Below, piece by piece: positions 45,768 through 57,741 of a stretch of 64,000 nt of DNA; the first letter of the stretch is position 1, and every line of letters begins with the position of its first letter. The notes under the pieces are model-generated. The model ran no database searches, was not told the DNA's origin, and saw only the letters and a list, made by a program, of their open reading frames with translations. Origin of the DNA: Cordilura impudica (Eukaryota; Arthropoda; Insecta; Diptera; Scathophagidae); the NCBI GenBank assembly GCA_963682025.1, contig OY821517.1, forward strand, positions 229,895,578-229,959,577, in the 5' to 3' direction. A program made the translations under genes and the position numbers.

Positions 45768-45882
45768 AGCGCTGTCTTCAATTTTTTCCAAATTTCTCTT
45801 ACATTGCATAAAGTATTATCTTTTCTAGTATTAGAAAATGTATACATGATCTCGAACCGAACTATAAATAACTAATTATTAC

Positions 45883-47541
45883 AAAAAAAAAATCACGAAA
45901 AAAAATTTATATAAAATAACTTTTCTTTTAATTATTTGGTATTCAGAGAGGAAATTTATAGTATGTTGTTAAAAAAAACATGAATGTCAAAATCAATTTA
46001 TATTACCGGAAAACAAATATTATCCAAATATTTGGTAACTCTGTTTACAAAATAATAGATACCCACAATAAAGAATTGAGTTATTGAATTTGGGTATCTA
46101 TTAGATATTCATGTTTTCATATTAATTTATTGTATACAAAAAAAAATGTAAATGAGACTTGATTGTAAATGAAGAGAAAATTTCAAACAAACTTACATTT
46201 TTATTTCTATCGATGTCTTCAAGCGCTTGGAGTCGACGTAGATGTAGAGCTGTATTACAATCTGTATTTCTCACAGAGACTAAAAGTCTCCAGTTATGAG
46301 AGAGAGTATAATTTGTTTGAATTGAATATGTTTGTGTAAGTGTGTTTAAATATGTATAAATTATTTAGAACTAATCTAAATAATTTATTACATTTGAGTG
46401 AATGTGAAATTGAGAGTTTAATATTTAGAGATTTTGGACTTTATGAGTAATTGTTGTATGAGAAAAAATGAAAGTAGTATAAAAAAAAAGAATATTTAGG
46501 TGACCATTAAAAAAAAAAAATGATTTTACATTAAAGGAATATATGTATATTAACACAAACAAAAATATATATTAACACTTAAAAATTATATTAATGATTT
46601 TTAACACTATTATTTTTAAAATTAAAATTAAAGCAAAATTATTTATATTAAGAACCAATTAAATAAATTATCTAGAATTTTCTTGTCCTTTACACTTTTC
46701 TTTTAAATTTTAAATATGAAGTATAATTATTTCGAAAATAATTGAAAATTATGAAAATTAAATAAATAAAAATTAAGTTTCTTGATTAACACTATTTTCT
46801 TTTTTTTTCTTTCTTTTTTTTCTTTTTGTATTAAAATTTTTAAATTATCTTTCTTTCTCTATAAGTTTTTCAAAAAGACAACGTTATTCACAAAAGCACT
46901 ACTGGTCACTCTAAAATGGGCACTTAACACAGCAGTGTGTCTTTTATTTATATTTCAGAAGTGTGATTTTTTTCTTCACCTTTTCCAATTTTTTTGTAGT
47001 AATAAAACAAAAACAAACAAATATATCCTGCTCTGTTACTTATGAAGCAAATAATTTAAAATGATGAAATGGAGGGAATAACTTAGCGTGATATCCTTCG
47101 TTTAAAAATTTTAGCAATTAATTTGCAATTAGTTCACAATTTTTATAATTTCGACCTCTGGAACAAACATCCCCAAAAATAATTTTCCTATAAATGAAAT
47201 TATTCCTTGATTAAAAAAAAAAATAATTTACTTCATAAAAAAAATAAAGTCTTACCAAGAAAATTTATTATCGAATCAAAAAAAAATTATTCTTTTGCGA
47301 ATTTTCAAATAAGATTTCTTCCGCTTGTTTCCGCTTCTTATCAAATGTCACCAACTAATAAATTTTTCTACTAAAAATTTTCTCACCCAAAAGCAAAATG
47401 TCAATTGCCAAACAAGTGCTAACTTGATTGAATTTTATTTTTAACTTTGGAATTTTGGTAAAGTATAAATGTCCTAAGTTATACAGAAGATAATTATAGA
47501 GGAAATTGTTATTTTAATGTAAATAATATATCGCTATCACA
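45883..47541 (-). repeat. TE1 right LTR, part 2
   Basis: Resumes after the array with A10 then TCACGAAAAA, matching 37757 onward, and ends CGCTATCACA at the GGAT duplication. Together with part 1 it gives about 2216 bp. Confidence 0.85.
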
Positions 47542-48590
47542 GGATCCACCATTAGATTCCAAATAAATGGTCCGCAAATGGATCCCTGCGGACAACCTCT
47601 GACCACCTCAATGCAAACGGACTCGTTCACACCAGCGACGTAAGCCCACCCGCTAGAGAAGTAGCTTTTCCAAAGCTCCAACTCTTGGCAGCCGACAGGA
47701 AGCCGAACGCAGCCTTGAAATCAATAAAGATTCCAAGGACATATCCTGCCTCTCTCCTGTCCACGCATGTTTTAACGTGCTGCCAGGCGTCTTCTACACT
47801 CTTTCCACCTTTAAAGCCAATTGCCACTCACATGTGCCCTGGCCGACCCCCTCCTGAAGCCCTTTCACCATAATTCTTTCCTGAAAAGGAATACGAATAG
47901 GGCCCTCCACCCTTGGAAAATAACTCGCCCAGCAAAACGCGTATGCATGCCCCCATTTATGGCAATAATTCATTACCAGCACGAAGGCCAGACACATCGG
48001 TCCGCTGGACCCTTCCTCTACAGAGCTTGTAGACTCTACCCCATGGATCGTCCTTGTTGTCCTGTACGTATCTCCTCCAGTCATCCTCCTTCACCTTCAC
48101 GATACGGTCCTTATTGGCACTCACCCCCAATCGCCCTTAATGTCCCAGTCACAGCGAAAACGCAGCAGTACGACGTCATTTACGGCTGTCACATCAATAT
48201 CACTCACCCCATTGGGACCGGAAAACGTATACAGATCAGAGGGCTGATTTAACGCACTAACACCCCGTCCAGTCACTCAACACCTCACCCCGATGGTGGT
48301 TCTGATATACAGACGAATGCCTGGATAACTTACTGAACGACATGGGAGAAGATGCGTTCGCGCCCATACCTAGGATAATCGGGTTGCTACTCGCTAGTAG
48401 AAGCACCGTATCCATATACAAGATATAAGACTCCAATGGGCCGCTGAACTGACAGTATATGCTTGCAAGGGGCACAAGAGCCCTGGCAATTATATTGAAT
48501 AATTGTCAGAGACATCTTAATGCCTTGTCCTAGCCCTGACAAAAGAGCCGCTATTTGTGCCCATTCCTTTTCATACATTGCTGAGAGTAA
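47542..48590 (-). pseudogene. R1-clade LINE, 5' part (RT N-terminal half)
   Basis: Minus strand: a pre-RT stretch (about 48110-47880, with WGRVYK/CRG-type sequence in broken frames), then FKGGKSVEDAWQHVKTCVD and YVLGIFIDFKAAF (first catalytic region) at 47827-47640, then PQGSICGPFIWNLMVDP at 47600-47545. The frame stops at the GGAT border and continues at 17983. More upstream sequence to about 48590 is similar in composition but too degraded to read. The first half of the LINE (endonuclease, ORF1) is not seen. Confidence 0.8.
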
Positions 48591-49413
48591 TTGTTCCGCA
48601 AAGTTTAAACAATATATAAAGGAGCAGTCACGAATATTTTCTTCAAATATGAATATGAAATGGCATAAAAGTTGTAGTAGTTTGAAAGTTTTTGAAAAAC
48701 AGCATGCTGTTTAGCTTAAAGGCAATACTTCAATAAGAAAACGTGAAACGCAGTCTGCCTCCACTAAATCGAAGGCTGGTCGCCCGCAATTAACTTTTTG
48801 CCAAAAATCTGAGAGAAGAAAAAGACCAGTTGCACAGAATTCTCTAAAGATCAAAAAGTTGAACCCTAGTTCCTGCTGCATCTGCGGCTGCTCGTAAATG
48901 TAACTATTTAGATTTAGCAGTGGTTTTAAAAGATACTGTCAGTACTGCAACTAGAGCTGCGAAATTAAGAAAACTAATTTCAAGAGCGACACCAACTACA
49001 CAACTTTTCAAAAGAGCAATATTGCAATATAGGATATGAAAACAAAATGAGAAATTGTGTTACATATCCTCTATACAAAGAACTTATATGTAGTAAATAT
49101 AAATGCAGACCAGATGGCGTAATAATTACTGAGACATTAGCAAAAGTTCCATTGCAAATGTTACTGAGGCATACATCCTTAATGGAAACAAAAAAAACGA
49201 CATTGTCAGTTATGACAGCAGTACTTGCTATACAAACTATAAGCAACAGTTTGAAAAGGCGGGTTCGTCTCTAAATTATGACTCCTCTCTTTTGGCCACA
49301 AAAATTATACCATTGCGTTTAATAGAAGCGTCCGGAAATGTTTTATGGAACAATCGTACACCACAATCTATTAGATTTTTTCATCCATTAAAATTAGAAT
49401 ACACAAAGGTGAC
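48591..49413 (+). pseudogene. Unrecognised protein-coding relic
   Basis: A chain of plus-strand frames separated by stops and shifts: ESNCSAKFKQYIKEQSRIF, MKWHKSCSSLKVFEKQH, AGRPQLTFCQKSERRKRPV, a CCICGCS cluster, then KYKCRPDGVIITETLAKVPL and LLRHTSLMETKK. The W-H-K-S-C plus C-x2-C pattern suggests zinc binding. It resembles repeat-associated 'uncharacterized' proteins of animal genomes but I cannot name it. Confidence 0.4.
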
Positions 49414-49775
49414 TGTTACGTCCCAATATAAAATGTGAATAGTCTGGCAACACTATTGCATAACATCCATTTGACATGTTGCTTTATACAGTAGTTCGTA
49501 AGTTTGCACATGAATAAAATATACATGAAATAAAAGAACGCGTGTCTTCAATTTATTACAATTCGATATCTAGAAAGGTTAGAATAGTTGGTGACGAAAA
49601 AAACGTTAGTCAAAAAAGAAGGAAATTAATATACGCCATTACGAACGACGAACAATTTAAGCATATATTGGAAGTTTTCAATAAAACTCAGCGTGAACTA
49701 CTACATTAATTAAAAACAAATTCTTCTCTTCAACAAACGCAACAGCAGCCGCCATTACAGGTAATGGCTAGGAAT
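49414..49775 (+). mobile_element. LTR-like piece with short leader/gag relic
   Basis: TGTTACGTCC... to ...TTATTACA (49414-49560, 147 bp) has TG/CA ends and an AATAAAA signal near 49512. It is followed by TTGGTGACG near 49590, which looks like the leader of gypsy/BEL-type elements. A frame after it reads ITNDEQFKHILEVFNKTQRE, then Gln-rich sequence, as in Gag N-termini. No second LTR was found. Confidence 0.35.
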
Positions 49776-50085
49776 GACAAAGAGAAAAAGTACTGCTCTG
49801 CACTTTTTATAGACTTCTCGCAAGCCTTCGACCGAGTTTGGCACGAGGGACTCCTCTATAAAGTTAAACAGTTGTTGCCCCCGAACACACATAAGCTAAT
49901 GGAGCTATATAATTAATATAATTAATTCTCTATAAGAGAGAAAACCTTTGTGAGCCCTCCACAGACAATTCATGCTGGTGTACCACAAGGTAGTATCTTG
50001 GGCCCTTTACACATCAGACATGCCAACAAATAAAAACACAGTTACGTCGACTTTTGCGGATGAGTAGGCGGTTTGTGTAATTTCT
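49776..50085 (+). pseudogene. Jockey-type LINE reverse transcriptase relic
   Basis: Reads KYCSALFIDFSQAFDRVWHE (catalytic D block) and LLYKVKQLLPP, then, after stops, IHAGVPQGSILGPL and STFADE near 50050-50065, where the second catalytic motif should be. This is the jockey-clade order in about 300 bp. Heavily decayed, 5'- and 3'-truncated. Confidence 0.75.
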
Positions 50086-50880
50086 AGCCCACTTTTCTAG
50101 TACATTTCGATGCACAGACCATTTTAACTTGGCAGCACTGTTTTTAGGGTTGGCAACACTATTTTTAAGCAAAGTCTCAAACCTTATTGCAGGTTTTTCC
50201 TACCCTTTTAACTTGGCACCACTTTTTTATTCCGTTAAGTTTGAATTTTCCCGTTTTTTTAGCATTATTTTAACAGATTCATCAACCTTTTTTCTCATTA
50301 ACAGATTCCCGACCTTTTAGCCATTATTTAACAGATTCGTAACTCTTTTTCCGTTATTTTAGCAGATTCGTAACCCTTTTCCCGTTATTTATTAATATAT
50401 TTGGTAGAGGTGGCAACACTACGAATTATTGAAGCCTAAAGACACTATACATTTTTTTTATTTAAAAAAAGTTACCAGATAAGGAAAAACGTGTATTTAT
50501 TTGCTATTGACAGCACTTTTTTTTAGTAAGCAGAACCGCCGAGTTTGCGGTATGTTTAGAAAAATCTCAAATCTTTTCGTTATTTTTAAATATTCAAACA
50601 ATATATATTTAATTTTTTTCATACAGTTTTAATTTTCATTTTTTTTTTTCAAATATTAACGATTTTCAATAATTTTTTCGTATTAAAGTTTTAATGTATT
50701 TTATTTTTTCTTAGAGTTTTTCATCTTAATTAAATTTTCAGTTAGTTATATATATATTTTTTTTCGTTTTTTTGTTTTTATAAAGCATACTTTATTTAGA
50801 AAAGATTCTTTTTTAATAGTTTAAGTTTTTCGTTTATAGAATTATATGGTTTTATTAAACGTATAAGTAATTCAATGAAA
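50086..50880. other. AT-rich DNA with short degenerate tandem repeats
   Basis: Between about 50240 and 50395 a unit of roughly 38 bp built around TTAACAGATTCGTAACCTTTT and CCGTTATTT recurs about four times. TTGGCA(A/G)CACT recurs three times nearby. No gene seen. Confidence 0.5.
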
Positions 50881-52890
50881 AATTTTATCATATTCAAATT
50901 TTTATTTCAAAATATTTTTGAAATCATATTTCACATAATCAAAGTTTTTAACTATTTTTTATTTTCAAATATCTTTCAATTAGTTACTATAGTTCTTTTT
51001 CATTTCCAATATATATATCCGTTAACTTTGAACTTAAATATATTTTATATATTCTATTGAGGTTTTTTAGAGCTGACAACATATTTTTCATTCACAAAAC
51101 CCATTTTTTTTTTATTTGAGAAAATATTCGTTTATTCAAGTTTATATGTTCCTTTCTATTGAATTATTCCAATATATATTTTTTTTGTTTCTTATTAAGT
51201 TAAATTATAACCAATTTTAATATCACTTTTCAGACCTTAATATTTATTTACTAAATTTGTTATTACATCAGACCAAATTTTTATTTTTTTTTTTTTCAAA
51301 TATTAACGATTTTCAAAAAAATTGTTTATACTTGCTTTTCACTTTTTTAATTTAAGTTTTCAGTTTTCAGGTTTTCAATTTTTAATTCAAGTTTTTAGTT
51401 TTTAATTCAAGTTTTTCAATTTTTCGTTTTTAATTTTTAGTTTAATTTATTATAGATAGGTGTCTTTCAGTTAGTTCCTATAGTTGTTTTTCATTAATAT
51501 TTAAGATATTTCAGTCTTTTTTTTTATTAACTCTGAACATTCAAGTGTCTTTCAGTTAGTTCCTATAGTTGCTTTTTCAAAATATTTTTAAATCTTTAGT
51601 TGCTATAGTTCTCTTTCATTTCCAATATATTTTAGCTTTATTATTAATTAAAAATATATCCGTTAACTTTGAATTTAAATACATATTATATATTCTATTG
51701 AGGTTTTTTAGAGCTGATAACATATTTTTCATTCACAAAACCCATTTTTTTTTTAGATTTATTTGAGAAAATATTCGTTTATTCAAGTTTATATGTTTCT
51801 TTCTATTGAATTATTCCAATATATATATATTTTTTTTTGTTTCTTATTAAGTTAAATTATAACCAATTTTAATACACCTTTTCAGACTTTAATTTTTATT
51901 TACTAAATTTGTTATTACATCAGACCAAATTTTTATTTATTTTTTTCAAATATTAACGATCAAATCTTTATTTTTTTCAAATATTAACGATTTTCAAAAA
52001 AATTTTTATATTTACTTTTCAATTTTTTAATTTATGTTTTCAGTTTTCAGGTTTTCAATTTATAACTCAAGTTTTTAAATTTTTAGTTTTTAATTTTTAG
52101 TTTAACTTATTATTGATAGGTGTCTTTCAGTTAGTTCCTATAGTTGTTTTTCATTCATATTTTAGTTTTTTATTTTTTTTATTATTGGTTCATTTTAGAG
52201 TTTTATAAATGGTGGTAATAACTAGAATCGTTTATAAATTATATAATTTTATTAAAGATAGAACTAATTCAAAGAAAATATTTTAAACAGCGCACTAACA
52301 CGAAATCACGTTTCTATGCTATCTTATATTTCTAGTTTTTATATTTGCTTTTCAATTTTTTTATTTAAGTTTTTAGTTTTTAGGTTTTCAATTTTTAATT
52401 TAAGTTTTTAGTTTTTTAATGTTTGATTTTTCAATTTTAAATTTTTAGTTTTTAGGTTTTCAATTTTTAATTTAAGTTTTTAGTTTTTTAATAGTTATTT
52501 GATTTTTCAATTTTAAATTTTTAGTTTTGAGTTTTTTATATTTCTTTTCAATTTTTAATTTTTAAATTTTAGTTTTTAGTTTTCTTAATTTTTGATTTTT
52601 CAATTCTAAATTTAAAGTTTTTAGTTTTTATATTTGCTTTTCAATTTTTAAATTTTAGTTTTTTAATTTTTAATTTTTCAATTTTTAATTTTTAGTTTTT
52701 AGTTTTTATATTTGCTTTTCAATTTTGTATATTTCTTTCAATATCGTGTTTTTTCTTACTGAATACTCATACACAAAGTATGCAAATAATCTTTCTTAAA
52801 TGGTTTTTAGCAAGGTTAGGAACAACAAAAATTTTATATATAGTCTAATTTAAGTTTTTAATATCATTTTTTCTATCCAAAAAATATTTC
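50881..52890. repeat. Foldback-like inverted repeat, left arm
   Basis: Pairs with 60300-62090 in reverse complement, for example TAGAGCTGACAACATATTTT at 51070 against the right arm near 61490, and AGCAAGGTTAGGAACAACAA near 52808 against about 60345. The arm is itself tandemly repeated: a block of about 640 bp occurs twice (GAGGTTTTTTAGAGCTGAYA at 51060 and 51700), and the inner part consists of TTTTTAGTTTTTA/TTTTCAATTTTTAA-type short repeats. Confidence 0.75.
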
Positions 52891-53395
52891 AAATGCTTAC
52901 TGTTTCTAATCTGATAATTTTTCTTATTGAATACGATCAATTGTTTTAATATTCTAAATAAAGGAATCAGTATCCATATAATTTATATTAACATTGGTTG
53001 GATATTTAGGTTTCATGTAATCATAATGAAAATCATACATCTTCCATTTTTGATTTCTCTAAAACTAAAAAAAAAAACAATATAAATAGGTTTATTATAC
53101 TTAATTCGCACTCTATACATTTCAATTGTTATCATTTCATCATGCATTTTTCGACAAACTATGAATATTGATGAAATTTATATGAAGAACTTTAACTTAA
53201 ACTAACAAAATATATAATAAAAATGAAAATAAAGATTTTTTCATAATTGTGTTCTTTATTTAAAATTCAGTTCATTAAATTATCATAGAAATATATTTAA
53301 ATTTTAGTAAATTTAATTAATTTTGCAGATATTTTATAATCTGGATAGAAAAAATGTTGATAAAATTGTTTAAGATTGCTGTAGTATATCATAGA
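52891..53395. other. Central spacer of the foldback-like element, left side
   Basis: AT-rich. It contains a segment at about 53268-53356 (with TTTTAGTAAATTTAATTAAT and GGATAGAAAAAATG) that recurs in direct orientation at 60215-60310. Confidence 0.5.
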
Positions 53396-53524
53396 CAGTG
53401 TGGCCATTTTAGCATTTCTGAAGCTAAATTTAGCATATTTTATTTTGATTTAGCCACAAAATTTCCATTTAGCAGTTAGCATTATTTTTAGCATGTTGTA
53501 ATTATTTATTTAGCATTTGCTAGC

Positions 53525-56500
53525 TTTTTTGAATTAATAATAATTAATAAATAATAAATAATAAACAATAAATAATAAATAATAAATAATAAATAATAAA
53601 TAATAAATAATAAATAATAAATAATAAATAATAAATAATAAATAATAAATAATAAATAATAAATAATAAATAATAAATAATAAATAATAAATAATAAATA
53701 ATAAATAATAAATAATAAATAATAAATAATAAATAATAAATAATAAATAATAAATAATAAATAATAAATAATAAATAATAAATAATAAATAATAAATAAT
53801 AAATAATAAATAATAAATAATAAATAATAAATAATAAATAATAAATAATAAATAATAAATAATAAATAATAAATAATAAATAATAAATAATAAATAATAA
53901 ATAATAAATAATAAATAATAAATAATAAATAATAAATAATAAATAATAAATAATAAATAATATATTATAAATAATAAATAATAAATAATAAATAATAAAT
54001 AATATATAATAAATAATAAATAATAAATAATAAATAATAAATAATAAATAATAAATAATAAATAGTAAATAATAAATAATAAATAATAAATAATAAATAA
54101 TAAATAATAAATAATATATAATAAATAATAAATAATAAATAATAAATAGTAAATAGTAAATAATAAATAATAAATAATAAATAATAAATAATAAATAATA
54201 TATAATAAATAATAAATAATAAATAATAAATAATAAATAATAAATAATAAATAATAAATAATAAATAATAAATAATAAATAATAAATAATAAATAATAAA
54301 TAATAAATAAATAATAAATAATAAATAATAAATAATAAATAATAAATAATAAATAATAAATTATAAATAATAAATAATAAATAATAAATAATAAATAATA
54401 AATAAAAAATAAAAAATAATAAATAATAAATAATAAATAATAAATAAATAATAAATAATAAATAATAAATAATAAATAATAAATTATAAATAATAAATTA
54501 TAAATAATAAATAATAAATAATAAATAATAAATAATAATAAATATTAAATAATAAATAATAAATAATAAATAATAAATAATAAATAATAACTAATAACTA
54601 ATAAATAATAAATAATAAATAATAAATAATAAATAATAAATAATAAATAATAAATAATAAATAATAAATAATAAATAATAAATAATAAATAATTAATAAT
54701 AAATAATAAATAATAAATAATAAATAATAAATAATAAATAATAAATAATAAATAATAAATAATAAATAATAAATAATAAATAATAAATAATAAGTAATAA
54801 ATAATAAATAATAAATAATAAATAATAAATAATAAATAATAAATAATAAATAATAAATAATAAATAATAAATAATAAATAATAAATAATAAATAATAAAT
54901 AATAAATAATAAATAATAAATAATAAATAATAAATAATAAATAATAAATAATAAATAATAAATAATAAATAATAAATAATAAATAATAAATAATAAATAA
55001 TAAATAATAAATAATAAATAATAAATAATAAATAATAAATAATAAATAATAAATAATAAATAATAAATAATAAATAATAAATAATAAATAATAAATAATA
55101 AATAATAAATAATAAATAATAAATAATAAATAATAAATAATAAATAATAAATAATAAATAATAAATAATAAATAATAAATAATAAATAATAAATAATAAA
55201 TAATAAATAATAAATAATAAATAATAAATAATAAATAATAAATAATAAATAATAAATAATAAATAATAAATAATAAATAATAAATAATAAATAATAAATA
55301 ATAAATAATAAATAATAAATAATAAATAATAAATAATAAATAATAAATAATAAATAATAAATAATAAATAATAAATAATAAATAATAAATAATAAATAAT
55401 AAATAATAAATAATAAATAATAAATAATAAATAATAAATAATAAATAATAAATAATAAATAATAAATAATAAATAATAAATAATAAATAATAAATAATAA
55501 ATAATAAATAATAAATAATAAATAATAAATAATAAATAATAAATAATAAATAATAAATAATAAATAATAAATAATAAATAATAAATAATAAATAATAAAT
55601 AATAAATAATAAATAATAAATAATAAATAATAAATAATAAATAATAAATAATAAATAATAAATAATAAATAATAAATAATAAATAATAAATAATAAATAA
55701 TAAATAATAAATAATAAATAATAAATAATAAATAATAAATAATAAATAATAAATAATAAATAATAAATAATAAATAATAAATAATAAATAATAAATAATA
55801 AATAATAAATAATAAATAATAAATAATAAATAATAAATAATAAATAATAAATAATAAATAATAAATAATAAATAATAAATAATAAATAATAAATAATAAA
55901 TAATAAATAATAAATAATAAATAATAAATAATAAATAATAAATAATAAATAATAAATAATAAATAATAAATAATAAATAATAAATAATAAATAATAAATA
56001 ATAAATAATAAATAATAAATAATAAATAATAAATAATAAATAATAAATAATAAATAATAAATAATAAATAATAAATAATAAATAATAAATAATAAATAAT
56101 AAATAATAAATAATAAATAATAAATAATAAATAATAAATAATAAATAATAAATAATAAATAATAAATAATAAATAATAAATAATAAATAATAAATAATAA
56201 ATAATAAATAATAAATAATAAATAATAAATAATAAATAATAAATAATAAATAATAAATAATAAATAATAAATAATAAATAATAAATAATAAATAATAAAT
56301 AATAAATAATAAATAATAAATAATAAATAATAAATAATAAATAATAAATAATAAATAATAAATAATAAATAATAAATAATAAATAATAAATAATAAATAA
56401 TAAATAATAAATAATAAATAATAAATAATAAATAATAAATAATAAATAATAAATAATAAATAATAAATAATAAATAATAAATAATAAATAATAAATAATA

Positions 56501-57292
56501 AATAATAAATAATAAATAATAAATAATAAATAATAAATAATAAATAATAAATAATAAATAATAAATAATAAATAATAAATAATAAATAATAAATAATAAA
56601 TAATAAATAATAAATAATAAATAATAAATAATAAATAATAAATAATAAATAATAAATAATAAATAATAAATAATAAATAATAAATAATAAATAATAAATA
56701 ATAAATAATAAATAATAAATAATAAATAATAAATAATAAATAATAAATAATAAATAATAAATAATAAATAATAAATAATAAATAATAAATAATAAATAAT
56801 AAATAATAAATAATAAATAATAAATAATAAATAATAAATAATAAATAATAAATAATAAATAATAAATAATAAATAATAAATAATAAATAATAAATAATAA
56901 ATAATAAATAATAAATAATAAATAATAAATAATAAATAATAAATAATAAATAATAAATAATAAATAATAAATAATAAATAATAAATAATAAATAATAAAT
57001 AATAAATAATAAGTAATAAATAATAAATAATAAATAATAAATAATAAATAATAAATAATAAATAATAAATAATAAATAATAAATAATAAATAATAAATAA
57101 TAAATAATAAATAATAAATAATAAATAATAAATAATAAATAATAAATAATAAATAATAAATAATAAATAATAAATAATAAATAATAAATAATAAATAATA
57201 AATAATAAATAATAAATAATAAATAATAAATAATAAATAATAAATAATAAATAATAAATAATAAATAAATAATAAATAATAATAAATAATAA
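53525..57292 (+). repeat. Heptamer satellite (AAATAAT)n, about 3.8 kb
   Basis: About 535 copies of a 7-bp unit. The left third (to about 54690) is rich in variants (ATATAAT, TAGTAAA, AAAAAAT, unit slips), whereas 54700-57240 is almost perfect. Because 7 is not a multiple of 3 and the minus-strand unit has no stop in any phase, all three minus frames stay open as the same heptapeptide; the resulting 873-aa frame is not a gene. Confidence 0.95.
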
Positions 57293-57741
57293 ACTTCAAA
57301 TATTTTAGTTTCATTTTATTTTATAAGTGGAAATATGTCTGACCTAATTTTTAGTTGATTACACATTCACCTCAGCATGGTAATCATGTATAGTTATGAA
57401 AAATAAAATCACAGTGCTTTTACGTCACAGAATTTCAACGTGTTCATATCACAAGAACAGCTCTTTTTTTTAATATTTAAAATAAGTTAAATGTTTTTGT
57501 AGTTGTTGCAGAAAAGTAGTATCATATTGTCATTTCCATTTAAATCGAAAGTATAAAAGAAGCATCATATTTTATTTCCATTCATATTTTAAAATTCCAG
57601 ATTAAAAGCAAGAACTACAAAATATTTAATTTGACATAAAACATATAAAGTGTGTTAAATGATAAAATACTTGTTTCATTTTACTGTAGACAAAACAAGG
57701 TGAAAGCTCTTAAATAATTAAAAAAAAAAATAGCATTAAAA

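Larger units (their letters stand above)
41194..45882. repeat. Inverted array of about 504-bp hammerhead-ribozyme repeats (retrozyme-like)
   Basis: Left arm: five full head-to-tail units (starting 41194, 41707, 42208, 42713, 43218; 501-513 bp) plus most of a sixth to about 44130. Right arm, inverted: about 3.5 units to 45882. Units are almost identical, differing mainly in a poly(T)/poly(A) tract of roughly 17-38 nt. Both outer borders carry A10 (41184-41193 and 45883-45892), where empty LTR copies have one A run. Each unit encodes a hammerhead fold (10 copies). Sense strand is minus in the left arm and plus in the right arm. An 82-aa ORF in most units lies antisense to the ribozyme and is probably not a gene. 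Confidence 0.85.
17984..47541 (-). mobile_element. TE1: tandem non-autonomous LTR retrotransposon (29.6-kb nest)
   Basis: The insertion starts TGTAACG and ends ATCACA and is flanked by GGAT on both sides (17980-17983 and 47542-47545). It consists of three LTRs and two short internal regions, minus orientation, with a tRNA-Lys-type primer site next to the middle and right LTRs. TE2 is inserted in the middle LTR and a hammerhead-satellite array in the right LTR. Removing the nest and one GGAT rejoins the R1-like RT frame (WNLMVDP-LLLKLM). No gag or pol was found in TE1. Confidence 0.85.

Noticed and set aside
41815..45809. Repeated 82-aa ORF in the array units
   Set aside because: It is antisense to the ribozyme strand, repeated only because the units are copies, and interrupted by a stop in unit 1. 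No domain or composition of a real protein.
41194..45882. CRISPR-like or ordinary satellite array
   Set aside because: Units are about 504 bp, contiguous and without spacers, in a eukaryotic context; the ribozyme, poly(A) tract and inversion argue for a retrozyme-like origin over a simple satellite.
54693..57314. 873-aa minus-strand open frame
   Set aside because: It is the translation of a 7-bp satellite; the unit has no stop in any minus phase, so openness is automatic.
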